From: Magnetospirillum sp. 15-1
GTDB lineage: Bacteria > Pseudomonadota > Alphaproteobacteria > Rhodospirillales > Magnetospirillaceae
Direction of reading: 5' to 3'
DNA length: 64,000 nt
NCBI RefSeq assembly: GCF_900184795.1
Contig: NZ_FXXN01000021.1
Span: 1-64,000, forward strand
The notes below the pieces were generated by a model. It saw only the letters and a list, made by a program, of their open reading frames with translations. It was not told the DNA's origin and made no database searches. Below are positions 16,438-26,271 of this stretch, in pieces. Positions within the stretch are counted from its first letter, which is position 1. Each line of letters starts with the position of its first letter. The position numbers were made by a program, and so were the translations under genes.

Positions 16438-16938
16438 CTATTTGCACCCGCCGATGGAGCCCTCGGCGCAGACGCGGCCGTTGATCCAGGTGGCACCGGA
16501 GAGGTCCGCGCCCTGAAGCGAGGCCTTCAACAGATTGGCGCCGCTCAGATTGGCCCCACGAAGGGATGCCTTGGTCAAGGTGGCGCCGCTCAAATTCGCT
16601 TCCGCCAGATTGGCATTGCTCAGATTCGCCGCATGCAGATGAACGCGCTTCAGGTTGGCCTTGGCCAGATTGGCGCGGGTCAGATTGACGATCTGCATGG
16701 AGGAATCGCTGAGGTCGGCACCGGCCAAATTCGCTTCATCCATGCGGGCGGTATCGTAATTGCCGCTGTGAAGGTCTTTGCCGGCAAGACTTGCCTTGCG
16801 AAGCTCACCGAAGGCGCACTGGTTCTCCGGTTCCGGCTTGCAGCTCGGGTTGACTACGCCCCTGTCATTGGCGAAGGCGGAATTCGCCAGGATCATACCG
16901 ACGATGCCAACAGTACCGATGTAACCAGAGATTCTCAT
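16438..16938 (-). CDS. exported pentapeptide-repeat protein
   Basis: A 166-residue protein with a signal peptide (MRISGYIGTVGIVGMILANS, then AFA) and about 15 pentapeptide repeats of the A(N/D)Lxx type, such as ANLSNANLAEANLSGATLTK. These fold into a right-handed quadrilateral beta helix. Cys residues at both ends of the mature chain (CKPEPENQC and CAEGSIGGC) could form disulphides in the periplasm. It converges with the ClC gene and has no operon partner. Some pentapeptide proteins protect gyrase, but an exported one cannot be assigned that role. Confidence 0.8.
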   Translation of the reverse strand: MRISGYIGTVGIVGMILANSAFANDRGVVNPSCKPEPENQCAFGELRKASLAGKDLHSGNYDTARMDEANLAGADLSDSSMQIVNLTRANLAKANLKRVHLHAANLSNANLAEANLSGATLTKASLRGANLSGANLLKASLQGADLSGATWINGRVCAEGSIGGCK

Positions 16939-17066
16939 GATTGTGATCTTTCCTCGATAGAAGAGAGCGGACCACTATACGAAGCCGAGATGACATGACG
17001 CCGCCATGTGAATTACTATTTTGTAACCACATTAGAGCATCATAAATTAAATATCTATACTGTTGG

Positions 17067-18380
17067 CTAGAACGTGCCCGTGTTGATCAGCCGATGGGTG
17101 ACGATACTGGCCACATAGCCCGCCGCCACCGCCCAGCTCCATTTCAGGTGTGAGCCGAAGGTATAGACGCCCCGCGCCTGGCCCATCAGCGCCACCCCGG
17201 CGGCGGAGCCGATGGACAGGAGCGAGCCGCCTACACCGGCGGTCAGGGTGATCAGCAGCCACTGCCCGAGCGGCATGTCGGGCTGCATGGTCAGGACCGC
17301 GAACATCAGCGGGATATTGTCCAGGATGGCCGACAGAAGGCCGATGATGACGTTGGCCGCCGTGGCGCCCAGCTGGCCGTAGAGCAGGTTGGACATCACC
17401 GACAGATAGCCCAGCACGCCCAGCGCACCGACACACATCATCACACCGTAAAAGAACAGCAGCGTGTCCCACTCCACGCGGGCGATCTTGCGGAACACGT
17501 CGAAGGGGTTCTCGGTGGAGGCTCCCCGGCGGCCATGGGTCTTTTGCAGGTAATAGCCCAGCAGCAACAGATAGCCCAACCCGGTCATCATGCCGATCAC
17601 CGGCGGCAAATGCAGATAGTTATGGAAGCAGATGGCGGTGATGATGGTCAGGGCGAACAGGACCGGGACGCCCCAAGCGCCGGGCTTCAGCTTCACCACA
17701 TCGTCACTGGCCTCCGGCCGGCCGCCGGGCAGTGCCAGATGCATCAGGGCGGCGGGCACCACGAAGTTGACCACCGACGGCAGGAACAAGAGAAAGAACT
17801 CGTTGAACTGAACCACACCCTTTTGCCAGACCATCAGGGTGGTGATGTCGCCGAAGGGGCTGAAGGCGCCACCGGCATTGGCGGCGACCACAATATTGAC
17901 GCAGCCCATGGCGACGAAGCGGGGTGAATCCTTGCCCACCGCCAGCACCACGGCGCACATGACCAGGGCGGTGGTCAGATTGTCGGCCACGGGCGAGATG
18001 AAGAAAGCCAGGGTGCCCGTCAGCCAGAACAGGGCGCGGTAGCCAAAGCCCGAGCGGACCAGCCAGGCCCTGAGCGCGTCGAACACGCGGCGTTCCTCCA
18101 GCGAGTTCACATAGGTCATGGCTGCCAGCAGGAACAGCATCAGCTCGGCATATTCCAGGAAGACGTGGCGTATCGGCACCTCCAGTGCGTGTGGAAGGCC
18201 CTGGGCGTTGAAGGCCAGAGCGATCATCACCCACAGGATCCCTGCCGCCACCACCACCGGAATGGATTTGCGCAGATGGGTGGTTTCCTCGGTGATCACC
18301 AAGGCATAGGCGAAGACGAACACCGCCACGGCGGCAAGTCCGACCCAATGGCCGGTCAGATCGGGCAGGTGTTCGGTCAA
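17067..18380 (-). CDS. nhaD: NhaD-type Na+/H+ antiporter
   Basis: A 437-residue membrane protein of the ion transporter superfamily with about 12 hydrophobic segments. Conserved NhaD regions are visible: FFISPVADNLTTALVMCAVV, ANAGGAFSPFGDITTLMVWQ, and LLSAILDNIPLMFAVLTM near the C-terminus. It exports sodium or lithium in exchange for protons. Translation starts at a TTG (18380) that overlaps the TGA of the cyclase gene, with AAGGAG seven bases upstream. It is the last gene of the osa-type stress operon running from 24588 to 17067, which fits a joint osmotic and salt response. Confidence 0.85.
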   Translation of the reverse strand: MTEHLPDLTGHWVGLAAVAVFVFAYALVITEETTHLRKSIPVVVAAGILWVMIALAFNAQGLPHALEVPIRHVFLEYAELMLFLLAAMTYVNSLEERRVFDALRAWLVRSGFGYRALFWLTGTLAFFISPVADNLTTALVMCAVVLAVGKDSPRFVAMGCVNIVVAANAGGAFSPFGDITTLMVWQKGVVQFNEFFLLFLPSVVNFVVPAALMHLALPGGRPEASDDVVKLKPGAWGVPVLFALTIITAICFHNYLHLPPVIGMMTGLGYLLLLGYYLQKTHGRRGASTENPFDVFRKIARVEWDTLLFFYGVMMCVGALGVLGYLSVMSNLLYGQLGATAANVIIGLLSAILDNIPLMFAVLTMQPDMPLGQWLLITLTAGVGGSLLSIGSAAGVALMGQARGVYTFGSHLKWSWAVAAGYVASIVTHRLINTGTF

Positions 18381-19216
18381 ATATTTTCTCCTTGGGCCTC
18401 GGTCATGACCACCCGGTTGCGGCCTTCACGCTTGGCACGGTAAAGGGCCTCGTCGGCCAGTTTCAGTGCGTCGTCCACACTGTGGGTGCCGACCACGGCG
18501 CCCACGCTGACAGTCACGGACAATTCTTGCCCGCCCTGGTTCAGTTTTCCCTTCTCCACCGCCTGGCGGATGCGTTCCGCGGCGATCTGGGCACCTTTTT
18601 GCGCCGTTTCCGGCATCAGCACCGCGAATTCTTCGCCCCCCATGCGGCCAAAGACGTCCACCTGCCGCAGGCACTTGGCGACCACAGCGACGAATAGACG
18701 CAGAACTTCGTCTCCCGTGTCGTGGCCGTGGCGGTCATTGATCCGCTTGAAGTGGTCGATATCCAACATCATCACGGTCATGGGGTGGCCATAGCGCTTG
18801 GCGGATTCCGTCAGAGCCTTGCCGCGCTCCAGGCAGGCGCGGCGGTTGAGAATACCGGTCAAGGGATCGGTGGTCGCCAGAATTTCCAGCTGGCGTTCGA
18901 ATTCGGCACGCTCCACGGCATAACGGCCGAAGACCTCGAACCACAGGACGATGACCGCGCCGGCAATGCCCGACAGCCAGGCCGAAGGGATGATCGGCAC
19001 CTCCCGGTGCCAAACCACATTGTCGAAGGCGTCGAACAGATTGGCGAGGCCAAGGGCCAGCAGAGTCGCGATACCGCCCAGCATCATCAGCAGGCGGCCA
19101 TTGCGGGCCCGGCACCGCGCCGTGCATACCATCAGCCGCACCGATACCACAAAGGCGGCCAGGGCGACGGCCACGATCAGGCTGGCATAGAGGTATTCCA
19201 GCCCGGCCGGCGGCAT
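18377..19216 (-). CDS. membrane-anchored diguanylate cyclase (GGDEF)
   Basis: A 279-residue protein with three N-terminal hydrophobic segments (about 10-30, 45-65, 80-100), then a GGDEF domain. The latter shows TTDPLTGILNRRACLERGKA, MLDIDHFKRINDRHGHDTGD and the active-site variant GRMGGEEFAVLMPE. It should synthesise cyclic di-GMP. No RxxD inhibitory site is evident just before GGEEF. The start is taken at ATG 19216, which overlaps the upstream stop (TGATG) and has GGGAGG about ten bases before it; a TTG at 19234 is the alternative. Its place between a trehalose enzyme and NhaD hints that c-di-GMP output is tied to osmotic status. Confidence 0.85.
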   Translation of the reverse strand: MPPAGLEYLYASLIVAVALAAFVVSVRLMVCTARCRARNGRLLMMLGGIATLLALGLANLFDAFDNVVWHREVPIIPSAWLSGIAGAVIVLWFEVFGRYAVERAEFERQLEILATTDPLTGILNRRACLERGKALTESAKRYGHPMTVMMLDIDHFKRINDRHGHDTGDEVLRLFVAVVAKCLRQVDVFGRMGGEEFAVLMPETAQKGAQIAAERIRQAVEKGKLNQGGQELSVTVSVGAVVGTHSVDDALKLADEALYRAKREGRNRVVMTEAQGENI

Positions 19217-20994
19217 CAGAAAGCGTCCTCCCAATTCCTGGACAGCCGCATGGCGCAGTTGATCAGCCCGACCATGGAATAGGTCTGGGGGAAATTACCC
19301 CACAATTCACCGCTGCGTGGGTCGATATCCTCGGATAGCAGCCCCAGCGGATTACGACGCGCCAGCACCGTCTCGAACAGGGCGCGGGCCTCGTCGTGCC
19401 GCCCCAGGGCGGCCAGAGCGTCGATATACCAGAAGACGCAGATGAGGAAGGCGGTCGAAGGGCGGCCGAAATCGTCCTCGGCCACATAGCGATAAAGGAA
19501 GTCGCCGGTGCGCAAGGTGCCGGCGACGGCATCCACCGTGGCGGCGAAGCGCGGGTCGTCGGCGGCCAGGAAATCCACTTCGTGGAGCAGAAGAAGGGTA
19601 GCGTCTAACTCGTCGCCGTCGAAGGTGGAGGCGAAGCAGCCCTTTTCAGCATTCCAGGCCCGCTGGCAGATGATGGCGTGCAGGCGGTCGGCCTCGCGGC
19701 GCCAGTAGATGGCGCGGTCGGTCTGGCCGATATGGCGCGCGATCTTGGCCAGGCGATCGCAGGCGGCCCAGCACATCACGGACGAGAAGGTGTGGACCGA
19801 GGCGATGGTGCGCAACTCCCACGGCCCCGCGTCGGGCTTGTCGAACACCGCGACGGCGCGATTGCCCAGGCGCTCCAACTGCTCGAACAGGGCGGCATTG
19901 CCCGGATGGGCAAGGCGCTGGTCGAAGAAGGCATGGGTCGAGGCCAGCACCACGCTGCCATAGACGTCGTTCTGGATCTGGATATGGGCCTGATTGCCCA
20001 CCCGCACCGGCCCGAAGTCCCGATACCCGGCCAGATGGGGAATGGTGATCTCGTCGATGGAGGTGTCGCGGGTGATGCCGTAGACCGGCCGCAACTCCCC
20101 GTCCTGGGCTTCCTCGACGATGTCGTTGATGAAGCGCAGGTAGTCCTCCATGGTCCGGGTGACGCCGAGACGGTTCAGGGCATGGATGACGAAATAGGCG
20201 TCGCGCAGCCAGCAGAAGCGGTAATCCCAGTTACGCTGGGTCTCGGGCGCTTCCGGGATGGAGGTGGTGAGCGCCGCGACGATGGCGCCGGTTTCCTCGA
20301 AATTGCACAGCTTCAGGGTGATGGCCGCACGGATCACCGCGTCCTGCCACTCGAAGGGAATGGACAGCGAGCGGACCCAACTGCGCCAATGGTCCAGCGT
20401 CCGCTCGAACAGGTCGCGGGCCGTGGTCTCCACCCCGGCCTGAAGGCTTTCGTCACTGCCCAGCAGCATGTCGATGGGCCGGTCAAGGACGAAGGGCCGT
20501 TCCTCAGTGATGTAGGAGACCGGCGCATTGGTGGTCAGGCGCAGCGTCTGGGCGGGCGACACATAGCGCAGATGATTGCTGCCCCGGGTGAGCTGGGGCT
20601 TCAGCCCGCCATTCTCGAAACCGGGCCGCAGCCGCACCAGCACCCGCGGCCGCCCCTGGATCGCCCTGATCCGCCGGACGATCATGGGCGGGCGGAAGAT
20701 GCGCTCGTACAAGGCGAAGCGAGGCGCGAAATCCACCACCTCGGCAATACCGCCATGATGGTCATAAAGCGTCGTGCGCAGGATGGCCGAATTTGGAAGG
20801 TAAGCCTGTTCCGAATGAAGCTGGTCGACCAGTTCGATGGAGAACATTCCATCGCCCTTTCCTTCGTTAAGTAGGGCATGAAACACCGCGTCACCGTCCA
20901 TGCGGGGGAAACACCCCCAGACGATGGTGGCTTGCGCGTCCACCAGGGCTGCAATGTTGCAATTGCCGATGACGCCGAGATCAAGGGTGCTCAT
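19216..20994 (-). CDS. glycoside hydrolase family 15 protein (glucoamylase/trehalase type)
   Basis: A 592-residue protein starting MSTLDLGVIGNCNIAALVDA. The N-terminal beta-sandwich precedes an (alpha/alpha)6 barrel that carries ETQRNWDYRFCWLRDAYFVI, the standard GH15 signature. Family members of this length hydrolyse trehalose or short alpha-glucans. Its start overlaps the end of otsB by 14 bases, so the product of OtsA/OtsB, trehalose, is the likely substrate. That would pair synthesis and breakdown in one transcript. Confidence 0.85.
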   Translation of the reverse strand: MSTLDLGVIGNCNIAALVDAQATIVWGCFPRMDGDAVFHALLNEGKGDGMFSIELVDQLHSEQAYLPNSAILRTTLYDHHGGIAEVVDFAPRFALYERIFRPPMIVRRIRAIQGRPRVLVRLRPGFENGGLKPQLTRGSNHLRYVSPAQTLRLTTNAPVSYITEERPFVLDRPIDMLLGSDESLQAGVETTARDLFERTLDHWRSWVRSLSIPFEWQDAVIRAAITLKLCNFEETGAIVAALTTSIPEAPETQRNWDYRFCWLRDAYFVIHALNRLGVTRTMEDYLRFINDIVEEAQDGELRPVYGITRDTSIDEITIPHLAGYRDFGPVRVGNQAHIQIQNDVYGSVVLASTHAFFDQRLAHPGNAALFEQLERLGNRAVAVFDKPDAGPWELRTIASVHTFSSVMCWAACDRLAKIARHIGQTDRAIYWRREADRLHAIICQRAWNAEKGCFASTFDGDELDATLLLLHEVDFLAADDPRFAATVDAVAGTLRTGDFLYRYVAEDDFGRPSTAFLICVFWYIDALAALGRHDEARALFETVLARRNPLGLLSEDIDPRSGELWGNFPQTYSMVGLINCAMRLSRNWEDAF

Positions 20995-21742
20995 GGTCTT
21001 GGTGTCCTCCTATTGCGGTATCGAGTCCGTTCAGCCAATGGCGCATGGCCCGGGGATCGGGAAAGCGGAACAGCGCCTGGGTCGTTGGGCTGTCACCCAC
21101 ATGAATGGACAGTCCGCCCATGGCGTTGACGGTGATAAAACCGCTTTCATCGGTCACATCATCGCCGGCGAAGACCGGCCGCCGACCGGCATAGGGGGGT
21201 AGTCGCATGAAGCGCTCGATGGCCAGGCCCTTGCTGTTTCCGGCGGGAATGATCTCCATCACCGATTTTCCCTCCAGCAGGTCGAGGCCATGCGCATCCG
21301 TTGCGACGGCGGCTGCGGCCAGGGTACGGACGGCGGCTTTCTGCTCGGGAGCGGCGCGGAAATGGAGCGCCAGGGACTGGCTTTTGCGCTCCATCATGAC
21401 GCCGGGAAGCCTGCGCCGGGCGGCCTCGATCCCTGCGACAAGGCCGTCGGGCCAGGGCGGCGGCGGAGTGAACCTCTGGCCGCCCAGGCGCCATTCCGCG
21501 CCGTGACAGCCCACCGCATCCCATGGGCCGGGAAAGAGACTGTCGATACTGTCGAGAGACCGGCCGCTGACCAGGGCAAAGGCGCCTCCCAAGGCGCGGG
21601 CCAGGGAGTCAAGCACTTGCGGCAACCCTTCGGGAATGACCACCCCGTCGGGAGTGGGCGCCAGGTCAAGCAAGGTCCCGTCGATATCCAGGAACAAGGC
21701 CCACCCGGCCTGGTCCGCCGAGAGAGGAAGGCCACCCATCAT
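20981..21742 (-). CDS. otsB: trehalose-6-phosphate phosphatase
   Basis: A 253-residue HAD-superfamily phosphatase. Motif I is ALFLDIDGTLLDLAPTPDGV (nucleophile Asp), motif II includes ALVSGRS, and motif IV is FAGDDVTDESGF. It removes phosphate from trehalose-6-phosphate made by OtsA, immediately upstream. The start overlaps the otsA stop by ATGA, and its end overlaps the GH15 gene, so these are translationally coupled. Length and motifs are complete. Confidence 0.9.
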   Translation of the reverse strand: MMGGLPLSADQAGWALFLDIDGTLLDLAPTPDGVVIPEGLPQVLDSLARALGGAFALVSGRSLDSIDSLFPGPWDAVGCHGAEWRLGGQRFTPPPPWPDGLVAGIEAARRRLPGVMMERKSQSLALHFRAAPEQKAAVRTLAAAAVATDAHGLDLLEGKSVMEIIPAGNSKGLAIERFMRLPPYAGRRPVFAGDDVTDESGFITVNAMGGLSIHVGDSPTTQALFRFPDPRAMRHWLNGLDTAIGGHQDHEHP

Positions 21743-23979
21743 GTGTTCCCCACCATGATGGCGCCCTGGGTCACCGCTTCGATGCGATATTCGATATGAC
21801 GGCGCTTGCGCATGCGGGCGGCATCCAGCAGCATCCGGCCCGCCCAGAAGTAGATGTTGTTCTCTCCCACCATCTCGCGCATCAGCCGCATGCGTTCGCG
21901 GCGCTGCACGGCGGGCATGGACAGGCCCGTATGCAGCGCCTCGCCCATGGCCTGGACGTCATAGGGATTGACGATCAGCGCCTCCAGCAATTCGCGCGAC
22001 GCCCCGGCAAAGGTGGACAGCACCAGCACGCCGTCCTCGTCGTCCCGGGCGGCGACGAATTCCTTGGCCACCAGATTCATGCCGTCGTGCAGGCTGGACA
22101 CCAGACAGACATCGGCGGCGCGGAACAGGGTGAACACGTCCTCGGGCTCATGATGTTTGGGCACCAGGATGATCGGCACCCAGCCGTTGCGGCCGAAGCA
22201 TGCATTGACATCGGCGGCAGCCCTTTCCGCCTCGACCTGGGTGTCGCGATAGGCGGCAAGGCGCGAGCGCGTCGGCGCGGCGATCTGCAGCAGAGTGAAG
22301 CGGCCGATCCATTCGGGATGGGCGGCCAGCAGGCTGCCCACCGCATGGAAGCGGTCGGCAATGCCTTTGGTGTAATCGAACCGTTCGACGCCCACCGCCA
22401 ATTTGGTCTCGGGGGCGATGCCGTATTTGTGCCGCACGCTCTCGCGGCACTTTTCGGCGGGCGGCTGGCTGGCCAGGGCGCTGGGCGGCCATTCGATGGA
22501 TATGGGATAGGGGCGCACCAGGGTAGTGCTGTTTCCGGCCCGCACCGTGCTGTGTTCACGGTCGATATGGCTTTCCAGGAAGCGGTCCACCGAATCCAGG
22601 AAATTGATGCAGTGGAACTGGGTGTGGAAGCCCAGGATGGACGAGCCCAACAGTCCCGACAGAATCTCCTCCTTCCATGGACAGATGCCGAAGACCTCGG
22701 GATTGGGCCAGGGAATGTGCCAGAAGGTGATGATGGTCGCCTCGGGCAGGCGTTCCCGCACCATCCTGGGCAGCAGGGCGAAGTGGTAATCCTGGACCAG
22801 GACCACCGGATTGGGCGTTTTGGCCTCGGCCACCACGGCATCGGCGAACTTGCGGTTGACCGCCACGTATTGCTCCCAGTCCGCCGCGCGGAAGCTGGGC
22901 CGCACGAAGGCGATATGACAGAGCGGCCACATGCCCTCATTGGCGAAGCCGTAGTAATAGCCGTCCTGTTCCTCGTCCGACAGCCACAGGCGGCGAAGGG
23001 TATAGGCGGGCGCGTCCGGCGGCACCTGAAGATGATCGTTCTCGTCGACCATGGACGGGTCGGCCGAGCCGCTGCCATGGGCGATCCAGGTGCCGCCGCA
23101 GGCCCGCATGATGGGTTCCAGCGCCGTCACCAGACCGCTGGCCGGGCGTTGCAGCACCACCTTGCCGTCCTCGAGATTGTGGATGTAGGGCTCGCGGTTG
23201 GAGATGACCATCACCTCGGCCCCGGGCAACTCGTCGCGCAACACGCTGCGCAGGCTGTCAGGGCTCCAATCCACCCGGATGGCTTCGGTCAGGACGCGCG
23301 GCGTGTCGAGATCGCGCAGGATCTTGCGCATCTCGCGCACCAGCGGCTCCACATCTGACGAAAGGGCGGAATCGTCCTTGCCGTCGCTGTTCCCCGCCAA
23401 TCCCTTGCGCACCGCCTTGATCCAGCCGCGAAGCGTCAGCCGGGCGACCACCACGGTCACGCCCGCCGCCCCCAATCCCAGCAGGGCGAGAAAGCCCGCG
23501 AGATAAAGCTCGGCGCTGTCGCTGCGCCGTTCGATGAAGCGCAAATCGTGGAGAATGACCAGGCGGCCGAGATAGGTGTTGTCAGCGGCCAGGGCGAAGG
23601 TTGCGACCAGGACCGGCCCGCCGTCGATGTGCTGGACGGCGAAGGCATGGTTCAGGACGGGTGCCGGGGGACAGGCCAGGGCTTTCGGCCATGCCGTGGA
23701 CCTCTGGGCCAACTGCCCATCGGGCGTGCACAGGCCCAGGGCGAGCAGGCGCTCGTCCTGGGTGATGTGCTTGAACAGGGCGTCGATCTTGCGGTCGGCC
23801 TTGGCCAGGACCAGCCCGGTCACCGATTCCTGGACCGAGTTGAACACCAGCTGCGAGCGCATCTCCACGTCGGCGCGGAACCAACGCTCCACCAGCGAGC
23901 CGACCAGCGGCGCTCCGCCCCAGGCGATGCCGCCGAGCACGAGGAGAAGGGGGAGGACGAACCGGATTGCCATTCGCAT
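21739..23979 (-). CDS. otsA: trehalose-6-phosphate synthase with membrane sensor-like N-terminus
   Basis: A 746-residue protein, about 270 residues longer than classical OtsA. Residues 5-25 and about 160-185 are membrane segments enclosing a periplasmic region. A cytoplasmic GT20 domain follows from about 255 to 720. Its signatures are [34 protein letters not shown] and [18 protein letters not shown]. It transfers glucose from UDP- or GDP-glucose to glucose-6-phosphate. The membrane part resembles the extracytoplasmic half of a sensor protein and may couple envelope stress to trehalose synthesis. Such fusions are known in some Proteobacteria. It begins 12 bases after the upstream secreted-protein gene. 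Confidence 0.85.
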   Translation of the reverse strand: MRMAIRFVLPLLLVLGGIAWGGAPLVGSLVERWFRADVEMRSQLVFNSVQESVTGLVLAKADRKIDALFKHITQDERLLALGLCTPDGQLAQRSTAWPKALACPPAPVLNHAFAVQHIDGGPVLVATFALAADNTYLGRLVILHDLRFIERRSDSAELYLAGFLALLGLGAAGVTVVVARLTLRGWIKAVRKGLAGNSDGKDDSALSSDVEPLVREMRKILRDLDTPRVLTEAIRVDWSPDSLRSVLRDELPGAEVMVISNREPYIHNLEDGKVVLQRPASGLVTALEPIMRACGGTWIAHGSGSADPSMVDENDHLQVPPDAPAYTLRRLWLSDEEQDGYYYGFANEGMWPLCHIAFVRPSFRAADWEQYVAVNRKFADAVVAEAKTPNPVVLVQDYHFALLPRMVRERLPEATIITFWHIPWPNPEVFGICPWKEEILSGLLGSSILGFHTQFHCINFLDSVDRFLESHIDREHSTVRAGNSTTLVRPYPISIEWPPSALASQPPAEKCRESVRHKYGIAPETKLAVGVERFDYTKGIADRFHAVGSLLAAHPEWIGRFTLLQIAAPTRSRLAAYRDTQVEAERAAADVNACFGRNGWVPIILVPKHHEPEDVFTLFRAADVCLVSSLHDGMNLVAKEFVAARDDEDGVLVLSTFAGASRELLEALIVNPYDVQAMGEALHTGLSMPAVQRRERMRLMREMVGENNIYFWAGRMLLDAARMRKRRHIEYRIEAVTQGAIMVGNT

Positions 23980-23991
23980 GGATGTTCTCCT

Positions 23992-24588
23992 CTATGGACC
24001 TGTAGCGGGGCAAGCGCCCGTGGGGCAGGAAGTGATATGGGAGACGGCAACCAACTCCCACAGGGTGCCTTGGGTTTTGTTCAGCTTCTCCTTGCTCGTC
24101 GCGGCGAAGGTCAGCATGCCGGAAAGGCGAACCCGCTTGCCCACCAGGGCGATGGGCGCCCCGTTGGCGTCCACGCGGCCCTCCACCAATCTGGCTGGCA
24201 CGGTCGCCACGACAGCGTGACGAAAACTGAAACGCCCCTTCAGAGAGGACGGCTTCTTGGGCAGCAAGCGGAGACGGTAGCTGCGCTCAACCCGGGCTCC
24301 GCATCGCGATACCGTCGGGCGGATGGAAATCGCGCGGATGAGGTATCCCTCGGTCACGACGACCAGCCCCTCAACCTTCGGGTCGGGCTTGTTCGGCAGC
24401 GCCTGAATGTCCTTCAAGGCCATGACGCGAGCTTGAATATTCGGTTGAGGGGCTATCGATGGAGGGCAGACGATGACCTTCGCAGATGCTGCACCGGTCG
24501 CCATCGCCATCGAAACGATGAGGACGCCCGTGCCCATGCGCCTTGCGGCCCGACCTCCCAGCCATTTCGTCATAAATTCCAGCCACAT
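23992..24588 (-). CDS. secreted hypothetical protein
   Basis: A 198-residue protein with an N-terminal signal (GTGVLIVSMAMATGAASA). The mature part is beta-rich with conserved-looking segments (VEGLVVVTEGYLIRAISIRP, VGKRVRLSGMLTFA, GTLWELVAVSHITSCP) and several Cys residues. The strand pattern recalls a small OB-like barrel, which is a guess. It is the first gene of the otsA-otsB-GH15-GGDEF-nhaD transcript with only 12 bases before otsA. It may serve as a periplasmic component of the OtsA sensor part. No family recognised. Confidence 0.55.
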   Translation of the reverse strand: MWLEFMTKWLGGRAARRMGTGVLIVSMAMATGAASAKVIVCPPSIAPQPNIQARVMALKDIQALPNKPDPKVEGLVVVTEGYLIRAISIRPTVSRCGARVERSYRLRLLPKKPSSLKGRFSFRHAVVATVPARLVEGRVDANGAPIALVGKRVRLSGMLTFAATSKEKLNKTQGTLWELVAVSHITSCPTGACPATGP

Positions 24589-25060
24589 GGCACCCTCCGC
24601 TACCGCCGGGACGTGACGAAAGTCCGACAGGGGTGGATCAAATCTGGTGGCCGAGTTGGCGGAGTGTGGGCAGGGGCTGCTTCAGCCCATACCCTTTCCT
24701 TAGTGTTCCAGCGGCTTTCCGGATGGTCCTGGCTGCCCGAATGCATGCCTGCCTCCACAAATCAATCTTTCTGAACAACGTTATTTGAAAGATCGATTGT
24801 GGCGAGATGATGGTGGGCCAGTCAGCCAGCAGCCGTATCTGCGATTCAGTCAGAGGTCCGCTTTGGAAGAATAGTCCGGACGAGTTGAATGACCGAGATG
24901 GGCGCGGAGCCGTCATCAATGGGCCGAAAGCGGACTGGCCGGTCTCGAAAATAGGATCGGCAATATCGGTCGTTGCGTCGGACATGGATTTCAGAAAGGC
25001 CAACACCGCTGTTGATCAAGGGGGGCGTTGGGCTGGCTGCTTTCGGGTGCGCATGTTTGT
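24589..25060. other. intergenic stretch, no clear gene
   Basis: Short minus-strand frames exist (for example one ending at 24638 with FRKIDLWRQACIRAARTIRK), but none carries a family signature or a good ribosome-binding site. The region separates the stress operon from the RNA-ligase operon and may hold the promoter of the former. Confidence 0.4.
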
Positions 25061-25759
25061 TCATTGGGATCCGGGTACTGCCCCTTTCAGGCGATTCCAC
25101 TCGATCCGGCGTCGGCGCCAATGCTCTCCGATGGCCTGCGTAAAGTCGGGCCGCACCAGTTTGGCGCGCGCCTCCAGCCAGTCGCGGGTTTCATTGCGGA
25201 TCACGACGCCTTCCATCGGACCCGTGCGAACCCGGCTGGGTTCGCCAATGACCATCTGCTTCAGTTCGGTAAGATTGCTCCGTCCCACCCCGATCAGGGG
25301 GACCACCGCCAGCCCAAGACGCGCAGCCAACGCATTGCGCCGGGGGGTCGACCAGAACCTGGCTTCCCTCTTGTCATAGACGTCGAACACCAGGAACCAG
25401 TCGGGCAATTGGTCATAGGTTAAGGAATGGCGCGCGGCGCACCATTCTCCGAACAGGATCTCGCCGTGCCCAAGTTTGGCAGCAAGTTGATCCCGGTGGA
25501 GGCCCAGCCAAGCGTTAGCCTTGTCAAATTGACCGGAATACGGAGGAACCAGATATTGCCCTCGGTTCTGCAAACGCAGCCCCCCATCCGGTCCCACCGA
25601 CAGCCCCAAATTCGCCCCATCAAGCTTTTCCTCTATCACCACCTCGCGGGCCAGAAGTGCATCGGCCTCTGACCCAGACAGGACCTTGTCGTCTCGGGTA
25701 AAGCCGGTGCCAAGGCCGACGAGGTGGGGAATGCGGGGAAAACGAAAAAACGCGCTCAT
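25061..25759 (-). CDS. RNA ligase-family nucleotidyltransferase
   Basis: A 232-residue protein with the covalent nucleotidyltransferase core. Motif I is VIEEKLDGANLGLSVG (catalytic Lys in KLDG). A RGQY segment follows, then FGEWCAARHSL (motif III region) and MEGVVIRNETRDWLEARAKL (motif IV and the motif V Lys). It lacks the OB and zinc modules of DNA ligases, so an RNA-ligase or RNA-repair role is more likely. It starts at the ATG overlapping the PIN-gene stop (ATGA at 25756-25759). As the third gene after an ATPase and a nuclease, it may repair or complete the RNA damage made by its partner. Confidence 0.8.
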   Translation of the reverse strand: MSAFFRFPRIPHLVGLGTGFTRDDKVLSGSEADALLAREVVIEEKLDGANLGLSVGPDGGLRLQNRGQYLVPPYSGQFDKANAWLGLHRDQLAAKLGHGEILFGEWCAARHSLTYDQLPDWFLVFDVYDKREARFWSTPRRNALAARLGLAVVPLIGVGRSNLTELKQMVIGEPSRVRTGPMEGVVIRNETRDWLEARAKLVRPDFTQAIGEHWRRRRIEWNRLKGAVPGSQ

Positions 25760-26271
25760 ACACCAAACTTGTTCTTGTGGAACTTTTGAATATCGTCCGG
25801 GCACAGGAACTCCACGACGATCCCGTGTTGCGTCAAAGCTGGTGCCCAGTCGAGCCATTTCGAGTCTGCCGCCTGCAGGATCGGCGGCTGCTCGGCGTGG
25901 GCGCCCGCGACTGCGACAAATACTCGGTCGGGGGCATCGAAGGTGGCCAGCGCGCGATTGTCGGGGAAACTGTCGAAGCCCCGGTCCTCATGCTCTCGGA
26001 TGACCACAAGATCCACGAACTGGGCCTTCATCCTATTATTCAATGCCCATTTGACAAAAGCATCGCCCGGCCGATTGCCCGTCTTTGGCTGCGTCTTGTT
26101 TTGATACTCTGTCAAAATCCGGAATTGATCGTCCAGGACGAGCCTACCCTGGCGCATCAAAGCCTGCAACGCCAGGGCGCAGGCCGCCACGCAATCCAGC
26201 GACACGTCGTGGTGCTGGCCGTTCGCGACCAGGACGACATTGGTGTCCACCACCCGAGCCGCCGCACTCAC
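25756..26271 (-). CDS. PIN-domain nuclease-like protein
   Basis: A 171-residue protein with a PIN-like layout: ARVVDTNVVLVANG carries the first acidic residue, a helix-rich middle holds LDDQFRILTEYQNK with another, and a later segment reads REHEDRGFDSFPDNRALATF with clustered acids. PIN domains are Mg-dependent ribonucleases. Translation begins with a GTG overlapping the ATPase stop (GTGA), and the stop overlaps the ligase start, so all three are coupled. It is longer than toxin-type PIN proteins (about 130 residues) because of a C-terminal extension. Confidence 0.7.
   Translation of the reverse strand: MSAAARVVDTNVVLVANGQHHDVSLDCVAACALALQALMRQGRLVLDDQFRILTEYQNKTQPKTGNRPGDAFVKWALNNRMKAQFVDLVVIREHEDRGFDSFPDNRALATFDAPDRVFVAVAGAHAEQPPILQAADSKWLDWAPALTQHGIVVEFLCPDDIQKFHKNKFGV

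Noticed and set aside
19678-20874. 398-residue plus-strand ORF inside the GH15 gene
   Set aside because: Antisense shadow of a clear GH15 coding sequence, with His/Gly/Gln-rich composition typical of such shadows.
21796-23358. 520-residue plus-strand ORF inside otsA
   Set aside because: Antisense to well-conserved GT20 motifs and without any recognisable domain of its own.
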